NCBI GenBank assembly: GCA_024398105.1
Contig: JAKSJP010000004.1
Span: 80,052-144,051 of the forward strand
DNA from: Bacteroidales bacterium
GTDB lineage: Bacteria; Bacteroidota; Bacteroidia; Bacteroidales; UBA932
Direction of reading: 5' to 3'
DNA length: 64,000 nt
Shown here: positions 45,942-57,563 of the stretch, piece after piece
Layout of the letters: each line of letters starts with the position of its first letter
How positions within the stretch are numbered: the first letter of the stretch is position 1
Translations under genes and position numbers: made by a program
Notes under the pieces: generated by a model
What the model saw: only the letters and a program-made list of their open reading frames with translations
Told to the model about the DNA's origin: nothing
The model's database searches: none

Positions 45942-47885
45942 ATGAAAAAGAATATATTCCTTACCGCAGCTGCGGTGACATTTGCAATATCTGCCTCAGC
46001 GCAGAATCTCAATCCTACGGTCGAGGTGACCAATGACTTCCTGACCAGGTCTGTGGATGCGTCCAAGCCTATGGGAAAGATGGAGGTTCCGGATTCTGTC
46101 ATGAAGTTCGACCTGGACTTCGATTATTCTGTGCTCAGCAACCCTTATAAGGGCGGCTATGACTTCGCCCCGTATCTTCTTGAGATGAAGCCGGGTGGAG
46201 ACGGAAACAAGGGCGGAAAGTTCTATCTCAGGGCAGGTGCAGGCTATACTCTCAATCCTGAATTCGACCTTGTATGGTCTCCTAGGCTCAAGAACCAGGC
46301 TCTGCATCTGAATGTCTACGCGAAGAACAGGTCGTATGTGGGGGATTATATGCAGATACATCCTGAAGTCCGTATGTCGGAGGACGGGACTGCTGTCGAG
46401 TCATATGATTTCGTTCCTTTCTCACCTGAGTCTGTGGATGATGAGTACGCGTCCATCTATCCGACCAGGAACTCCGGATATGATATCCATACGACAGCTG
46501 GAGTCAATGGAAAGTACGATTTCGCCAGGTCGTTCCTCGATTTTGCTCTGTCATACGAGGGCATCCATCATAAGAATTTCATCACAGATTACAATTCGGG
46601 CAGTTGTTTTTCTGCCCTTATGAGGGGTAATTACAATGCTGTAGAGGCAAAGGCGGGCCTTCATTCGACCGATGACGGGAACCGCACGTTCAAGTACGAT
46701 GCTGACCTGTCGTATAGGTATTCGCTTTCGGATGAACTGGGTTTCGACGAATGGTTGAGGGGCGTTGCTTCCAACGATGTTGCCCTGAAAGCTGAGCTCG
46801 GCCCTGTATTGAACGAGACCCATGCTGTCCTTGTGGGAGTAGGCATGTTCGTTTCTGCGTATACGGCTCCGCTTTCATATCGTATCTGGATCGACAGGCC
46901 AACCGAAGAACTGATGCATTCGCAGGCTGGTCATCTCTATGTTGCGCCTCATTATGTGCTTTCATCGTACAGGATGAAGCTTTCTGCTGGTCTTAAGCTT
47001 GATATGGCTGTCGCTTCCAAGAATGAGTTCATAGGCGGCCTGCCGATCAACCAGAACAAGGGACAGCTGATATATCCTGATGTGAGGTTCGACTATCAGC
47101 TTATCCGTGAGCATCTGGATGCATATGCCTCTGTGACAGGTGGAGTGGACCATAATCCATACACGTCCTTGATACAGAATGACCATTTCTACCAGGCTAT
47201 TTCAAACAGCGCTTTCCTGAATCCGGTATCGATGAATACGATAGAGAGGTTCAATGCAAGACTCGGATTAAGAGGTAATATCGCATCTGTCTTCAGATAC
47301 GACATATCTGGAGGATACGCTTCGTATGACGGTTACAGGCATAGTGTCGTAGGTTATGATGCAAGCACCCTCGGCAATTCATGGTATGTGGATCACAGAC
47401 CGGTCCTCAAGGCCGGTACGGGTACATTCTACGGATATGACGCTGCAAAAGTCGCATATGCTGAACTTAAGGCAGCGCTTGAACTTGGCTCTTTCCTCAT
47501 GGACGGTGACCTGATATATACCCATACCAATCTTCTCAAGAACGCGGTACCGGGATTCTCGCCTTCTCCTCTTGTCGGAAATATCTCAGTATCATACAAC
47601 TGGAAGGACAGGATCATGGCTGGTGTCCATGCGGACGGTGCGGTAAGACGTGAAGGCGTGTGGGGCTACAGTGTAGACTACAATCCAGCTCTTGTCAGTA
47701 TCTGGACAGGACACGCTAGCATGCCTGGCTTCCTCAATCTTGGCTTCGATGCATCGTATGCTTTCAACAGGAAACTTTCGTTCTGGCTAAAGGGTGACAA
47801 CCTCCTTTGCCAGACCATCCAGAGAACTCCTTTATACGCTGAAAAAGGCATCAAGTTTACTGCTGGAATTTGCTTAAATCTGTAA
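45942..47885 (+). CDS. TonB-receptor-like outer-membrane beta-barrel lacking a plug
   Basis: 647 residues with a signal peptide ending near SASAQ (residue 21). The mature part is made of alternating amphipathic strands with tyrosine-rich turns (LRAGAGYTLNPEFDLVWSP, YSLSDELGFDEWL, LRGNIASVFRYDISGGY) and ends in FTAGICLNL, typical of TonB-dependent receptor barrels. No plug domain is seen at the N-terminus, which instead has about 60 residues resembling a proline-containing lead-in. It probably forms a large outer-membrane pore or docking barrel and lies immediately after the periplasmic TPR protein. Confidence 0.72.
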   Translation: MKKNIFLTAAAVTFAISASAQNLNPTVEVTNDFLTRSVDASKPMGKMEVPDSVMKFDLDFDYSVLSNPYKGGYDFAPYLLEMKPGGDGNKGGKFYLRAGAGYTLNPEFDLVWSPRLKNQALHLNVYAKNRSYVGDYMQIHPEVRMSEDGTAVESYDFVPFSPESVDDEYASIYPTRNSGYDIHTTAGVNGKYDFARSFLDFALSYEGIHHKNFITDYNSGSCFSALMRGNYNAVEAKAGLHSTDDGNRTFKYDADLSYRYSLSDELGFDEWLRGVASNDVALKAELGPVLNETHAVLVGVGMFVSAYTAPLSYRIWIDRPTEELMHSQAGHLYVAPHYVLSSYRMKLSAGLKLDMAVASKNEFIGGLPINQNKGQLIYPDVRFDYQLIREHLDAYASVTGGVDHNPYTSLIQNDHFYQAISNSAFLNPVSMNTIERFNARLGLRGNIASVFRYDISGGYASYDGYRHSVVGYDASTLGNSWYVDHRPVLKAGTGTFYGYDAAKVAYAELKAALELGSFLMDGDLIYTHTNLLKNAVPGFSPSPLVGNISVSYNWKDRIMAGVHADGAVRREGVWGYSVDYNPALVSIWTGHASMPGFLNLGFDASYAFNRKLSFWLKGDNLLCQTIQRTPLYAEKGIKFTAGICLNL

Positions 47886-47894
47886 TTTTTTTCG

Positions 47895-47902
47895 TATTTT
47901 TG
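47895..47902 (+). promoter_or_regulatory. Promoter -7 box for gyrB
   Basis: TATTTTTG, 42 nt before the gyrB ATG. Confidence 0.55.
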
Positions 47903-47944
47903 TATGTTTATATATCATACGGAAAACGATAAAAATTCAGATAG

Positions 47945-49951
<2,007 letters not shown>

Positions 49952-49991
49952 CGCTTTAAATTGACGTATAAATAAAATTAACAATATCATT

Positions 49992-51263
49992 ATGTTAGAC
50001 ATTTTTGACAGAATTGAAAGGGACTCAGGTGGTCCAATCGGTCAGTATTTCGACCAGGCATTCGGTTACTATATGTACCCACGTCTCGAGGGAGAACTCG
50101 GTCCACATATGACCTTCAACGGTACACCGGTCCTCAACTGGAGTCTTAACAACTATCTCGGTCTTGCAAACCATCCAGAGGTCCGCAAGGCAGATGCTGA
50201 GGCAGCAGCTCAGTGGGGTCTTGCTTACCCTATGGGTGCCCGTATGATGTCAGGTCATACAAAGTATCACGAGAAGCTTGAGAGAATGTTCGCTGAGTTC
50301 GAGAAGAAGGAGGATGCATTCCTCTACAACTTCGGATACCAGGGAATCGTCTCTACCATCGACGCTCTTACAGGCCGTCACGATGTCATCGTCTACGATG
50401 CTGAGTGCCACGCTTGTCTGCTCGACGGTATCCGTCTCCACATCGGTAGCAAGTATAAGTATCGCCACAATAACATCGTTGACTGTGAGAAGGTTCTTGC
50501 AAGAGCTTGCAAGGAGGCTGACGAGAACGGCGGTGGTGTGCTCCTCATCACAGAGGGTGTATACGGTATGACAGGTGCCATGGGTATCCTCGACCAGATC
50601 GCAGCTCTCAAGGAGAAGTACAACTTCCGTATCATGATCGACGATGCACACGGTTTCGGTCTCCTCGGTGAGCACGGCCGCGGTACATCGGAGCAGCTCC
50701 ATTGCATGGATGCAATCGACCTCTATATCGGTGCATTCGCAAAGTCAATGGCATCAATCGGTGGTTTCGTTGCCGGTCCTAAGAAGATCATCAACTATCT
50801 CCGCGCCAACATGCGTTCACAGATGTACGCCAAGTCTCTTCCTATGCCGCTCGTTATCGGTAACATCAAGCGTCTCGAGATCATCATGTCTCCAGAAGGC
50901 GACGAGCTCCGTAAGAAGTGCTGGGCTATCACCAACGCTATCCAGGAGGGCTTCAAGAAGGAAGGCTTCGACATCGGTGAGGCTGAGGCTTGCGTTACCC
51001 CTGTACACATCAAGGGTGGTGTCGCTCAGGCTACAAAGATGGCCAAGGATCTCCGCGAGAACTACAGGATCTTCTGCTCAGTTGTCGTTTACCCTGTAAT
51101 CCCTAAGGGAATGGTTATCTTCCGTATCGTCTGCACCGCAGCACATACAATGGAGGATGTTGAGTACACACTCAACGCATTCAAGGAGATCAAGGCTAAG
51201 CTTGATGCAGGTTACTACGATGGCGACGATGTCGCTGCAATGACAGTGATGTCAGCTGAATAG
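49992..51263 (+). CDS. Alpha-oxoamine synthase, probable serine palmitoyltransferase
   Basis: 423 residues. PLP-dependent enzyme joining an amino acid to an acyl-CoA. The class pattern is clear: LNWSLNNYLGLANHPEV, MMSGHTKYHEKLE, FGYQGIVSTIDAL, the DDAHGFGLLGEHGRG cofactor segment and the PLP Lys251 in GAFAKSMASIGGF. It is longer at the N-terminus than KBL (2-amino-3-ketobutyrate ligase), as in Bacteroides serine palmitoyltransferase, which starts sphingolipid synthesis from serine and acyl-CoA. KBL and BioF remain alternatives. The neighbouring SDR gene, 20 nt downstream, supports the sphingolipid reading, since the product is reduced in the next step. Confidence 0.8.
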   Translation: MLDIFDRIERDSGGPIGQYFDQAFGYYMYPRLEGELGPHMTFNGTPVLNWSLNNYLGLANHPEVRKADAEAAAQWGLAYPMGARMMSGHTKYHEKLERMFAEFEKKEDAFLYNFGYQGIVSTIDALTGRHDVIVYDAECHACLLDGIRLHIGSKYKYRHNNIVDCEKVLARACKEADENGGGVLLITEGVYGMTGAMGILDQIAALKEKYNFRIMIDDAHGFGLLGEHGRGTSEQLHCMDAIDLYIGAFAKSMASIGGFVAGPKKIINYLRANMRSQMYAKSLPMPLVIGNIKRLEIIMSPEGDELRKKCWAITNAIQEGFKKEGFDIGEAEACVTPVHIKGGVAQATKMAKDLRENYRIFCSVVVYPVIPKGMVIFRIVCTAAHTMEDVEYTLNAFKEIKAKLDAGYYDGDDVAAMTVMSAE

Positions 51264-51283
51264 TTGAAAATCAATCTTTTACT

Positions 51284-52105
51284 ATGCGTCCAGAATACTT
51301 CAGGGACAAGGTAGTGATAATCACAGGAGCCAGCTCGGGTATCGGGTTGGCTTCTGCAAGATTATTAGGAAGTTACGGTGCCAAGATGGTGATTGCTGCC
51401 AGGAGCATCGGAACTCTGTATCAGGTCGCCCCTACAATTTCTACCGATCCTTCGAAAGTGCTTTGCGTACAGACCGACGTCTCTGTCGAGGAAGAATGCA
51501 AGGCTTTGATAGATGCTGCAGTCGAGAGATTCGGTCGCATCGACATCCTTGTGAACAACGCGGGTATCTCCATGCGCGCGATGTTCAAGGATCTTGACCT
51601 TAAGGTCATCAAGAGACTGATGGACGTCAATTTCTGGGGAACGGTGTACTGCACTAAGTACGCTCTTCCTCATCTTCTAAAGACAAAGGGTTCTGTAGTG
51701 GGTGTGATTTCCGTCGCCGGATATACCGCACTCCCTGCAAGGACCGGATATTCTTCATCCAAGTACGCAATCCGTGGCTTCCTTGACACTATCAGGATCG
51801 AACACATGCATGAGGGACTCCATGTGCTCGTATTCGCTCCTGGATACACAAGCTCGAACGTGCGTAATGCGGCTTTGACCGCGGATGGCTCTGCACAGGG
51901 TGAGACTCCGCTCGCAGAGGATAAGCTGATGAGCGCTGAAAGAGTAGCGAAATACATGGCCAAGGCACTGTACAAGCGCAAGAAGACCATGGTGCTTACT
52001 ACTCTCGGCAAGGCTTCTGTCGTTGCCCACAACATCGCTCCAAATTTCATGGACTGGGTTACCTATAAATATATATCAAGGGAAGCCGACAGTCCTTTCA
52101 AATAG
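51284..52105 (+). CDS. SDR reductase, possible 3-ketosphinganine reductase
   Basis: 273 residues. TGASSGIG at 14-21, NNAG, catalytic Ser in ISVAGY, YSSSK as YxxxK. The C-terminus RKKTMVLTTLGKASVVAHNIAPNFMDWVTYKYI is longer and more hydrophobic than in soluble SDRs and is seen in membrane-associated SDRs. Placed right after the serine palmitoyltransferase-like gene, it could reduce 3-ketosphinganine to sphinganine; this is inference from context, not from sequence alone. The next gene (7TM-HD) begins 9 nt later, so all belong to one unit. Confidence 0.7.
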   Translation: MRPEYFRDKVVIITGASSGIGLASARLLGSYGAKMVIAARSIGTLYQVAPTISTDPSKVLCVQTDVSVEEECKALIDAAVERFGRIDILVNNAGISMRAMFKDLDLKVIKRLMDVNFWGTVYCTKYALPHLLKTKGSVVGVISVAGYTALPARTGYSSSKYAIRGFLDTIRIEHMHEGLHVLVFAPGYTSSNVRNAALTADGSAQGETPLAEDKLMSAERVAKYMAKALYKRKKTMVLTTLGKASVVAHNIAPNFMDWVTYKYISREADSPFK

Positions 52106-52114
52106 GATTGACAA

Positions 52115-54139
52115 ATGCAAAGATCGACTCTGCCTAAGGCATCATGGATATATTTCACCTTGGCGGTGCTATGGGTTGTCCTGATGCTGACCATGCCTAG
52201 GACCGGTAAGTTCAGCTATGACTACCGTAAAGGCTCGCCATGGACATATGAAACCCTTGTGGCGCAGTTCGATTTTCCAATCCTTAAGACGCAGGAACAG
52301 ATTCTCGAGGAAAGCGAGAATGCCGGTTCCAGCGTGATTCCATACTACAAGTATTCGAACGAGATAGCTCAGTCGAGCCTTGCTGCCGCAGGTTCTCTCC
52401 CTCTTGACGGTCAGAACAATCTCAGGCAGATGGTCGTGACCTCCCTCAACGAAATCTATTCGAAGGGAATCGTCTCTGACTATACACCGGAAGGCAGTCA
52501 GGGATCCATAATCTTTGTGCAGAGGGACAAGAGGACTGCAAAGACTCTCTATTCCGAAGTCTTTACTCTTCCGACTGCAAAGGCAAGCATGCTTGCTGCT
52601 GCCGCCAAGGCATTCCCTGGGACAAATGTGGATTCCGTGCTTGTCGAGAACCATATCTATGACCTTCTCGTCCCGAACCTTCTGTATGACCAGGAAACTA
52701 CAGAACTTGTCCATGCTGAGAATGTGGACTATATCTCACCTACGATGGGCTTCGTCAATTCAGGCCAGCTTATCGTGTCAAAGGGTGAACTCGTGACTGC
52801 CGAGATATGCCAGATGCTTGATTCCTATAAGGAGGAATATGAGAACAGCCTTGGCTACAGCGGTCCGGTGGCGGTGCTTATCGCTGGAAACGCGATACTT
52901 GCACTTGCGATCGTACTGATCCTTTTCTTCGTGATCCTCTATACGAGTCCGGGCGTGTATGCGTCCGCCAGACACTTCTTCTATATGGTCTTTGTCTTCC
53001 TTCTTGCCTCGGTAGGTGCCATGGTCATGGAAAAGACAAATCCTAATGCGTTGTGTATGATACCGTTCACGCTGACGGCACTGTATCTTATAACGTTCTT
53101 CAGGAAGAGGGTAGTGCTTCCGGTATATGTCATCTCCCTGATTCCGCTGCTTGTGTTCTCGCACAACGGTGTGGCTCTCTTCGTGATGTTCGTATCTGCC
53201 GGAGTGATTACGATCTATGTATATCAGTTCCTGAACAAGGGATGGCGTCAGTTCGTGATGGCATTCATCTCCTTCGTCGTCCTGTCTGTAGTATATGCCG
53301 GATTCTGCATGATCAAGGGTACGAACGTGTTCGCTGACATGAGCACTATCGCATATATTGCCCTCGGTTCTCTGCTGTCAGTCGCCGGATATCCTCTGAC
53401 TTTCCTTTTCGAGAAAGTCTTCTCTCTTGTGTCGGTCAACAGGCTTCTTGAACTTTGCGACACAAGCAACAACAAGCTTATCAAGGACCTTTCACAGAAG
53501 GCGCCTGGTACATTCCAGCATTGTCTTCAGGTCATGAACATGGTAGAATCAGTGGCGACTGAGATCGGTGCTGATTCAGTGCTTGCAAAGACGGGTGCGC
53601 TCTACCATGATATCGGAAAGATGAACAACCCTCTCTGTTTCATCGAGAACGAGAAGGCCGGCTTCTCTTATCATGCAGGCCTTTCCAATAAGGAAAGCGC
53701 AAGGGATATCACGAAGCACGTGACGGACGGTGTAGACATCGCGATAGAGAATTCACTTCCGGAGGTCGTGATAAACTTCATCTTAAGCCACCATGGTACC
53801 TCTTCTACGGGATTCTTCTATAACAAGTATCTCAATGAAGGCGGAGATCCGGATGATGTCAAGGATTTCTTCTACCAGGGACGCAAGCCTCAGACCAAGG
53901 AAGAGGCGATAGTCATGCTCTGTGATACCATAGAGGCAGCTTCGCGCACGCTCAAGGACAATAGGCCTGAGACGTTCAGCAGTTTCGTCGACGGTATCGT
54001 GGCTTCCAAGATGAAGGATGGGCAGCTCTCTGAGTCAGAGCTTACGCTTAAGGAACTCGAGGTTGTCAAGACCAAGCTCAAGTCCTACCTGGAGCAGCTT
54101 TACCATGATCGTATCGCATATCCTAAGAGGAACGCTTAG
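52115..54139 (+). CDS. 7TM-HD membrane phosphodiesterase (PgpH/YqfF-like)
   Basis: 674 residues. An N-terminal transmembrane segment, an extracytoplasmic domain (about 45-245), a block of seven hydrophobic helices (about 250-450), then a cytoplasmic HD domain. The HD site reads LYHDIGKMNNP (His near residue 498), with ILSHHGT and DTIEAASR as further metal ligands. Members such as PgpH hydrolyse cyclic di-AMP to pApA. The length matches the family. It is the last gene of the unit starting at 49992 and is followed by the tig promoter. Confidence 0.88.
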   Translation: MQRSTLPKASWIYFTLAVLWVVLMLTMPRTGKFSYDYRKGSPWTYETLVAQFDFPILKTQEQILEESENAGSSVIPYYKYSNEIAQSSLAAAGSLPLDGQNNLRQMVVTSLNEIYSKGIVSDYTPEGSQGSIIFVQRDKRTAKTLYSEVFTLPTAKASMLAAAAKAFPGTNVDSVLVENHIYDLLVPNLLYDQETTELVHAENVDYISPTMGFVNSGQLIVSKGELVTAEICQMLDSYKEEYENSLGYSGPVAVLIAGNAILALAIVLILFFVILYTSPGVYASARHFFYMVFVFLLASVGAMVMEKTNPNALCMIPFTLTALYLITFFRKRVVLPVYVISLIPLLVFSHNGVALFVMFVSAGVITIYVYQFLNKGWRQFVMAFISFVVLSVVYAGFCMIKGTNVFADMSTIAYIALGSLLSVAGYPLTFLFEKVFSLVSVNRLLELCDTSNNKLIKDLSQKAPGTFQHCLQVMNMVESVATEIGADSVLAKTGALYHDIGKMNNPLCFIENEKAGFSYHAGLSNKESARDITKHVTDGVDIAIENSLPEVVINFILSHHGTSSTGFFYNKYLNEGGDPDDVKDFFYQGRKPQTKEEAIVMLCDTIEAASRTLKDNRPETFSSFVDGIVASKMKDGQLSESELTLKELEVVKTKLKSYLEQLYHDRIAYPKRNA

Positions 54140-54143
54140 CGAA

Positions 54144-54174
54144 TTGGTATTTAGAGGAATATTTGCTATATTTG
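54144..54174 (+). promoter_or_regulatory. Promoter of tig-clpP-clpX with -33 and -7 boxes
   Basis: TTG at 54144-54146 and TATATTTG at 54167-54174, 20 bp apart, matching the Bacteroidota -33/-7 arrangement; the tig ATG is 50 nt further on. Confidence 0.7.
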
Positions 54175-54223
54175 TAGGCTATTCCGCCGAATTGCAATTA
54201 GAATATAAAATTTAAGATAACAT

Positions 54224-55540
54224 ATGAATACAATTAAGAACCAGATTGACGAGCTTAACTACCAGGTTACCCTCGAGATCTCAAAGGACGACTACGCTGC
54301 TGCAGAGAAGAAGAGACTCGCAGAGGTAAGAAGGAAAGCTGACTTCAAGGGCTTCAGAAAGGGAAATGTCCCTATGTCACTCATTCAGAGATACTATGGC
54401 GAGCAGGTGCTCGTAGAGGCTGTGAACGAGGTTATCTCAGAGGGCCTCAACAAGTTCGTCCAGGACGAGAAGATCCGTATGATCGGTGAGCCTCTCGCAA
54501 GCGAGGATCAGCCACAGATCGAGTGGAAGTCAGGCAATGACTTCACTTTCAAGTTCGATATCGCTCAGGGTCCTGAGCTTACATTCGTTCCTTCAGCTGA
54601 CGACAAGATCGTGAACTACAACATCACTTGCACAGCTGAGGCCAAGAAGGAGATGAAGGAGAACATGCTTCGTCAGCTTGGTGACCTCCAGGATGCTGAG
54701 GTTGCAGGTGCTGAGGACTTCGTGATCGTTGACTTCTCTAACGAGTCAAAGACTGTCGAGGATGCCTACGTCGCAGTACGCAGCGTGAACGGCGAGTCAC
54801 AGGCAAAGTTCATCGGTGCAAAGCCAGGTGACCAGTTCGAGATCAATGTCAACGAGGCATTCGTGAACGAGTCTGACCGTGCAGCCATGCTCAAGGTTAA
54901 GAAGGAGGAGCTCGCTTCTCTCGATCCTATGTTCCATGTCACTGTTGTCAACGTCAAGACTTTCGTTGCTGCAACAGAGAGCCAGGAGGCTTATGACAAG
55001 CTCTTCGGCGAGGACAAGGTACACAACTCAGAGGAGTTCGAGAAGGCAGTCGCTGAGAGACTTTCTGAGAACTACAAGCAGGAGTCTGACTACAGACTTT
55101 CAAAGGATATCAAGGACTATTTCCTCGCAAAGGCTGACATCAAGCTTCCTGAGGCATTCCTCAAGAGATGGCTTTACAGAATCAACGAGGGTAAGTTCAC
55201 CATGGAGCAGATCGAGGCTGAGTTCGACGCATTCCTCGTAGACTATCGTTGGCAGATGGTACGTGAGTACCTCATGGAGATGTACAAGCTCTCTGTCGAC
55301 GAGAAGGATATGCAGGAGGCTGCTGAGGCTTTCGTTACCTACCAGTACGCTATGTACGGCATGGGTGGCGTTCCTCAGGACATGATCAAGGAGGCAGCCA
55401 AGTCAGTTCTCGCTGACGAGCGCCAGTCACGCAACCTCTGGGAGAGCGTTCAGGACAACAAGGTCCTCACCGAGCTCAAGAAGGTCGTAAGTTACACTGC
55501 AAAGAAAATCTCTGTAGAGAAATTCCGCGAGCTTAAGTAA
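54224..55540 (+). CDS. tig: Trigger factor
   Basis: 438 residues. Ribosome-bound chaperone that receives nascent chains. The ribosome-binding signature GFRKGNVP is at residues 43-50, and the C-terminal helical arms fill about 250-438. The central PPIase domain is divergent (about 145-230), as in other Bacteroidota trigger factors, and may be inactive as an isomerase. First gene of the classic tig-clpP-clpX cluster, 3 nt before clpP. Strong codon bias suggests heavy expression. Confidence 0.92.
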   Translation: MNTIKNQIDELNYQVTLEISKDDYAAAEKKRLAEVRRKADFKGFRKGNVPMSLIQRYYGEQVLVEAVNEVISEGLNKFVQDEKIRMIGEPLASEDQPQIEWKSGNDFTFKFDIAQGPELTFVPSADDKIVNYNITCTAEAKKEMKENMLRQLGDLQDAEVAGAEDFVIVDFSNESKTVEDAYVAVRSVNGESQAKFIGAKPGDQFEINVNEAFVNESDRAAMLKVKKEELASLDPMFHVTVVNVKTFVAATESQEAYDKLFGEDKVHNSEEFEKAVAERLSENYKQESDYRLSKDIKDYFLAKADIKLPEAFLKRWLYRINEGKFTMEQIEAEFDAFLVDYRWQMVREYLMEMYKLSVDEKDMQEAAEAFVTYQYAMYGMGGVPQDMIKEAAKSVLADERQSRNLWESVQDNKVLTELKKVVSYTAKKISVEKFRELK

Positions 55541-55543
55541 AAT

Positions 55544-56214
55544 ATGAACAATAACGAATTCCAGAAATTCGCGAATCAGGGTCGTGGTATCAGCTCCATG
55601 ACCCTGCATCGTTATCAAACGGCTGTAGACAGCTACATCAACCCTACTATCATCGAGGAGAGGAAGCTCAATGTGGCTTCAATGGACGTGTTCAGCCGTC
55701 TGATGATGGACCGCATCATCTTCCTTGGCGTTCCTATCGACGACGATGTCGCAAACATCATCCAGGCTCAGCTCCTTTTCCTTTCATCGACTGATCCATC
55801 GGCTGATATCTCACTCTACCTCAACACTCCAGGCGGACAGGTGTCATCAGGTCTCGGTATCTATGACACTATGCAGCTTATCGAACCGGACGTCGCTACT
55901 ATCTGTACAGGTATGGCTGCTTCGATGGGTTCGGTACTTCTCTGCGCCGGCGCAAAGGGCAAGAGGTCAATCCTTCCTCATGCAAGGGTACTGATCCATC
56001 AGCCACTCGGTGGAGCGCAGGGACAGGCATCTGACATCCTTATCGCTGCAAAGGAGATCGAGAAGCTCAGAGTAGAGCTCTTCAATATCATCTCTGAACA
56101 TTCAGGACAGCCTTTCGACAAGGTCTTCGCCGACGGTGACAGAGACTATTGGATGACAGCTCAGGAGGCTCTTGAGTACGGTATGGTCGATGAAATCCTT
56201 TCAAAGAGAAAGTA

Positions 56215-56215
<1 letters not shown>
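55544..56215 (+). CDS. clpP: ATP-dependent Clp protease proteolytic subunit
   Basis: 223 residues. Serine protease that forms two stacked heptamers. The triad is visible: Ser127 in GMAASMGS, His152 in LIHQPLGG, and Asp in the GDRDYW segment near residue 200. The N-terminus is about 30 residues longer than the mature enterobacterial protein, consistent with a propeptide. It lies between tig and clpX; its stop overlaps the clpX start (TAATG), a tightly coupled arrangement. Degrades tmRNA-tagged proteins with ClpX. Confidence 0.96.
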
Positions 56216-57438
<1,223 letters not shown>

Positions 57439-57453
57439 GTAGTATCATTAAAT

Positions 57454-57552
57454 CAAGGCTGAAGCGCCATTGGCTGACCTTTGCGCCCGCGCAAGGAGCG
57501 GGAGGGGCCCACGAAGTGGGAGGGTCTGGAAGCCAATGGCGCTTTAGCCTTG
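57454..57552. terminator. Long inverted repeat between clpX and the DPP IV gene
   Basis: 22-bp arms (57454-57475 and 57531-57552, arm core AAGCGCCATTGGCT; one G-U pair) around a 55-nt loop that holds TTGCGC/GCGCAA and CCCAC/GTGGG hairpins. The right arm ends 11 nt before the DPP IV stop, so it probably terminates both convergent transcripts. The loop contains the GAGCGGGAGGGGCCCA word that recurs at 63548. Confidence 0.75.
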
Positions 57553-57563
57553 AATATTTCCTG

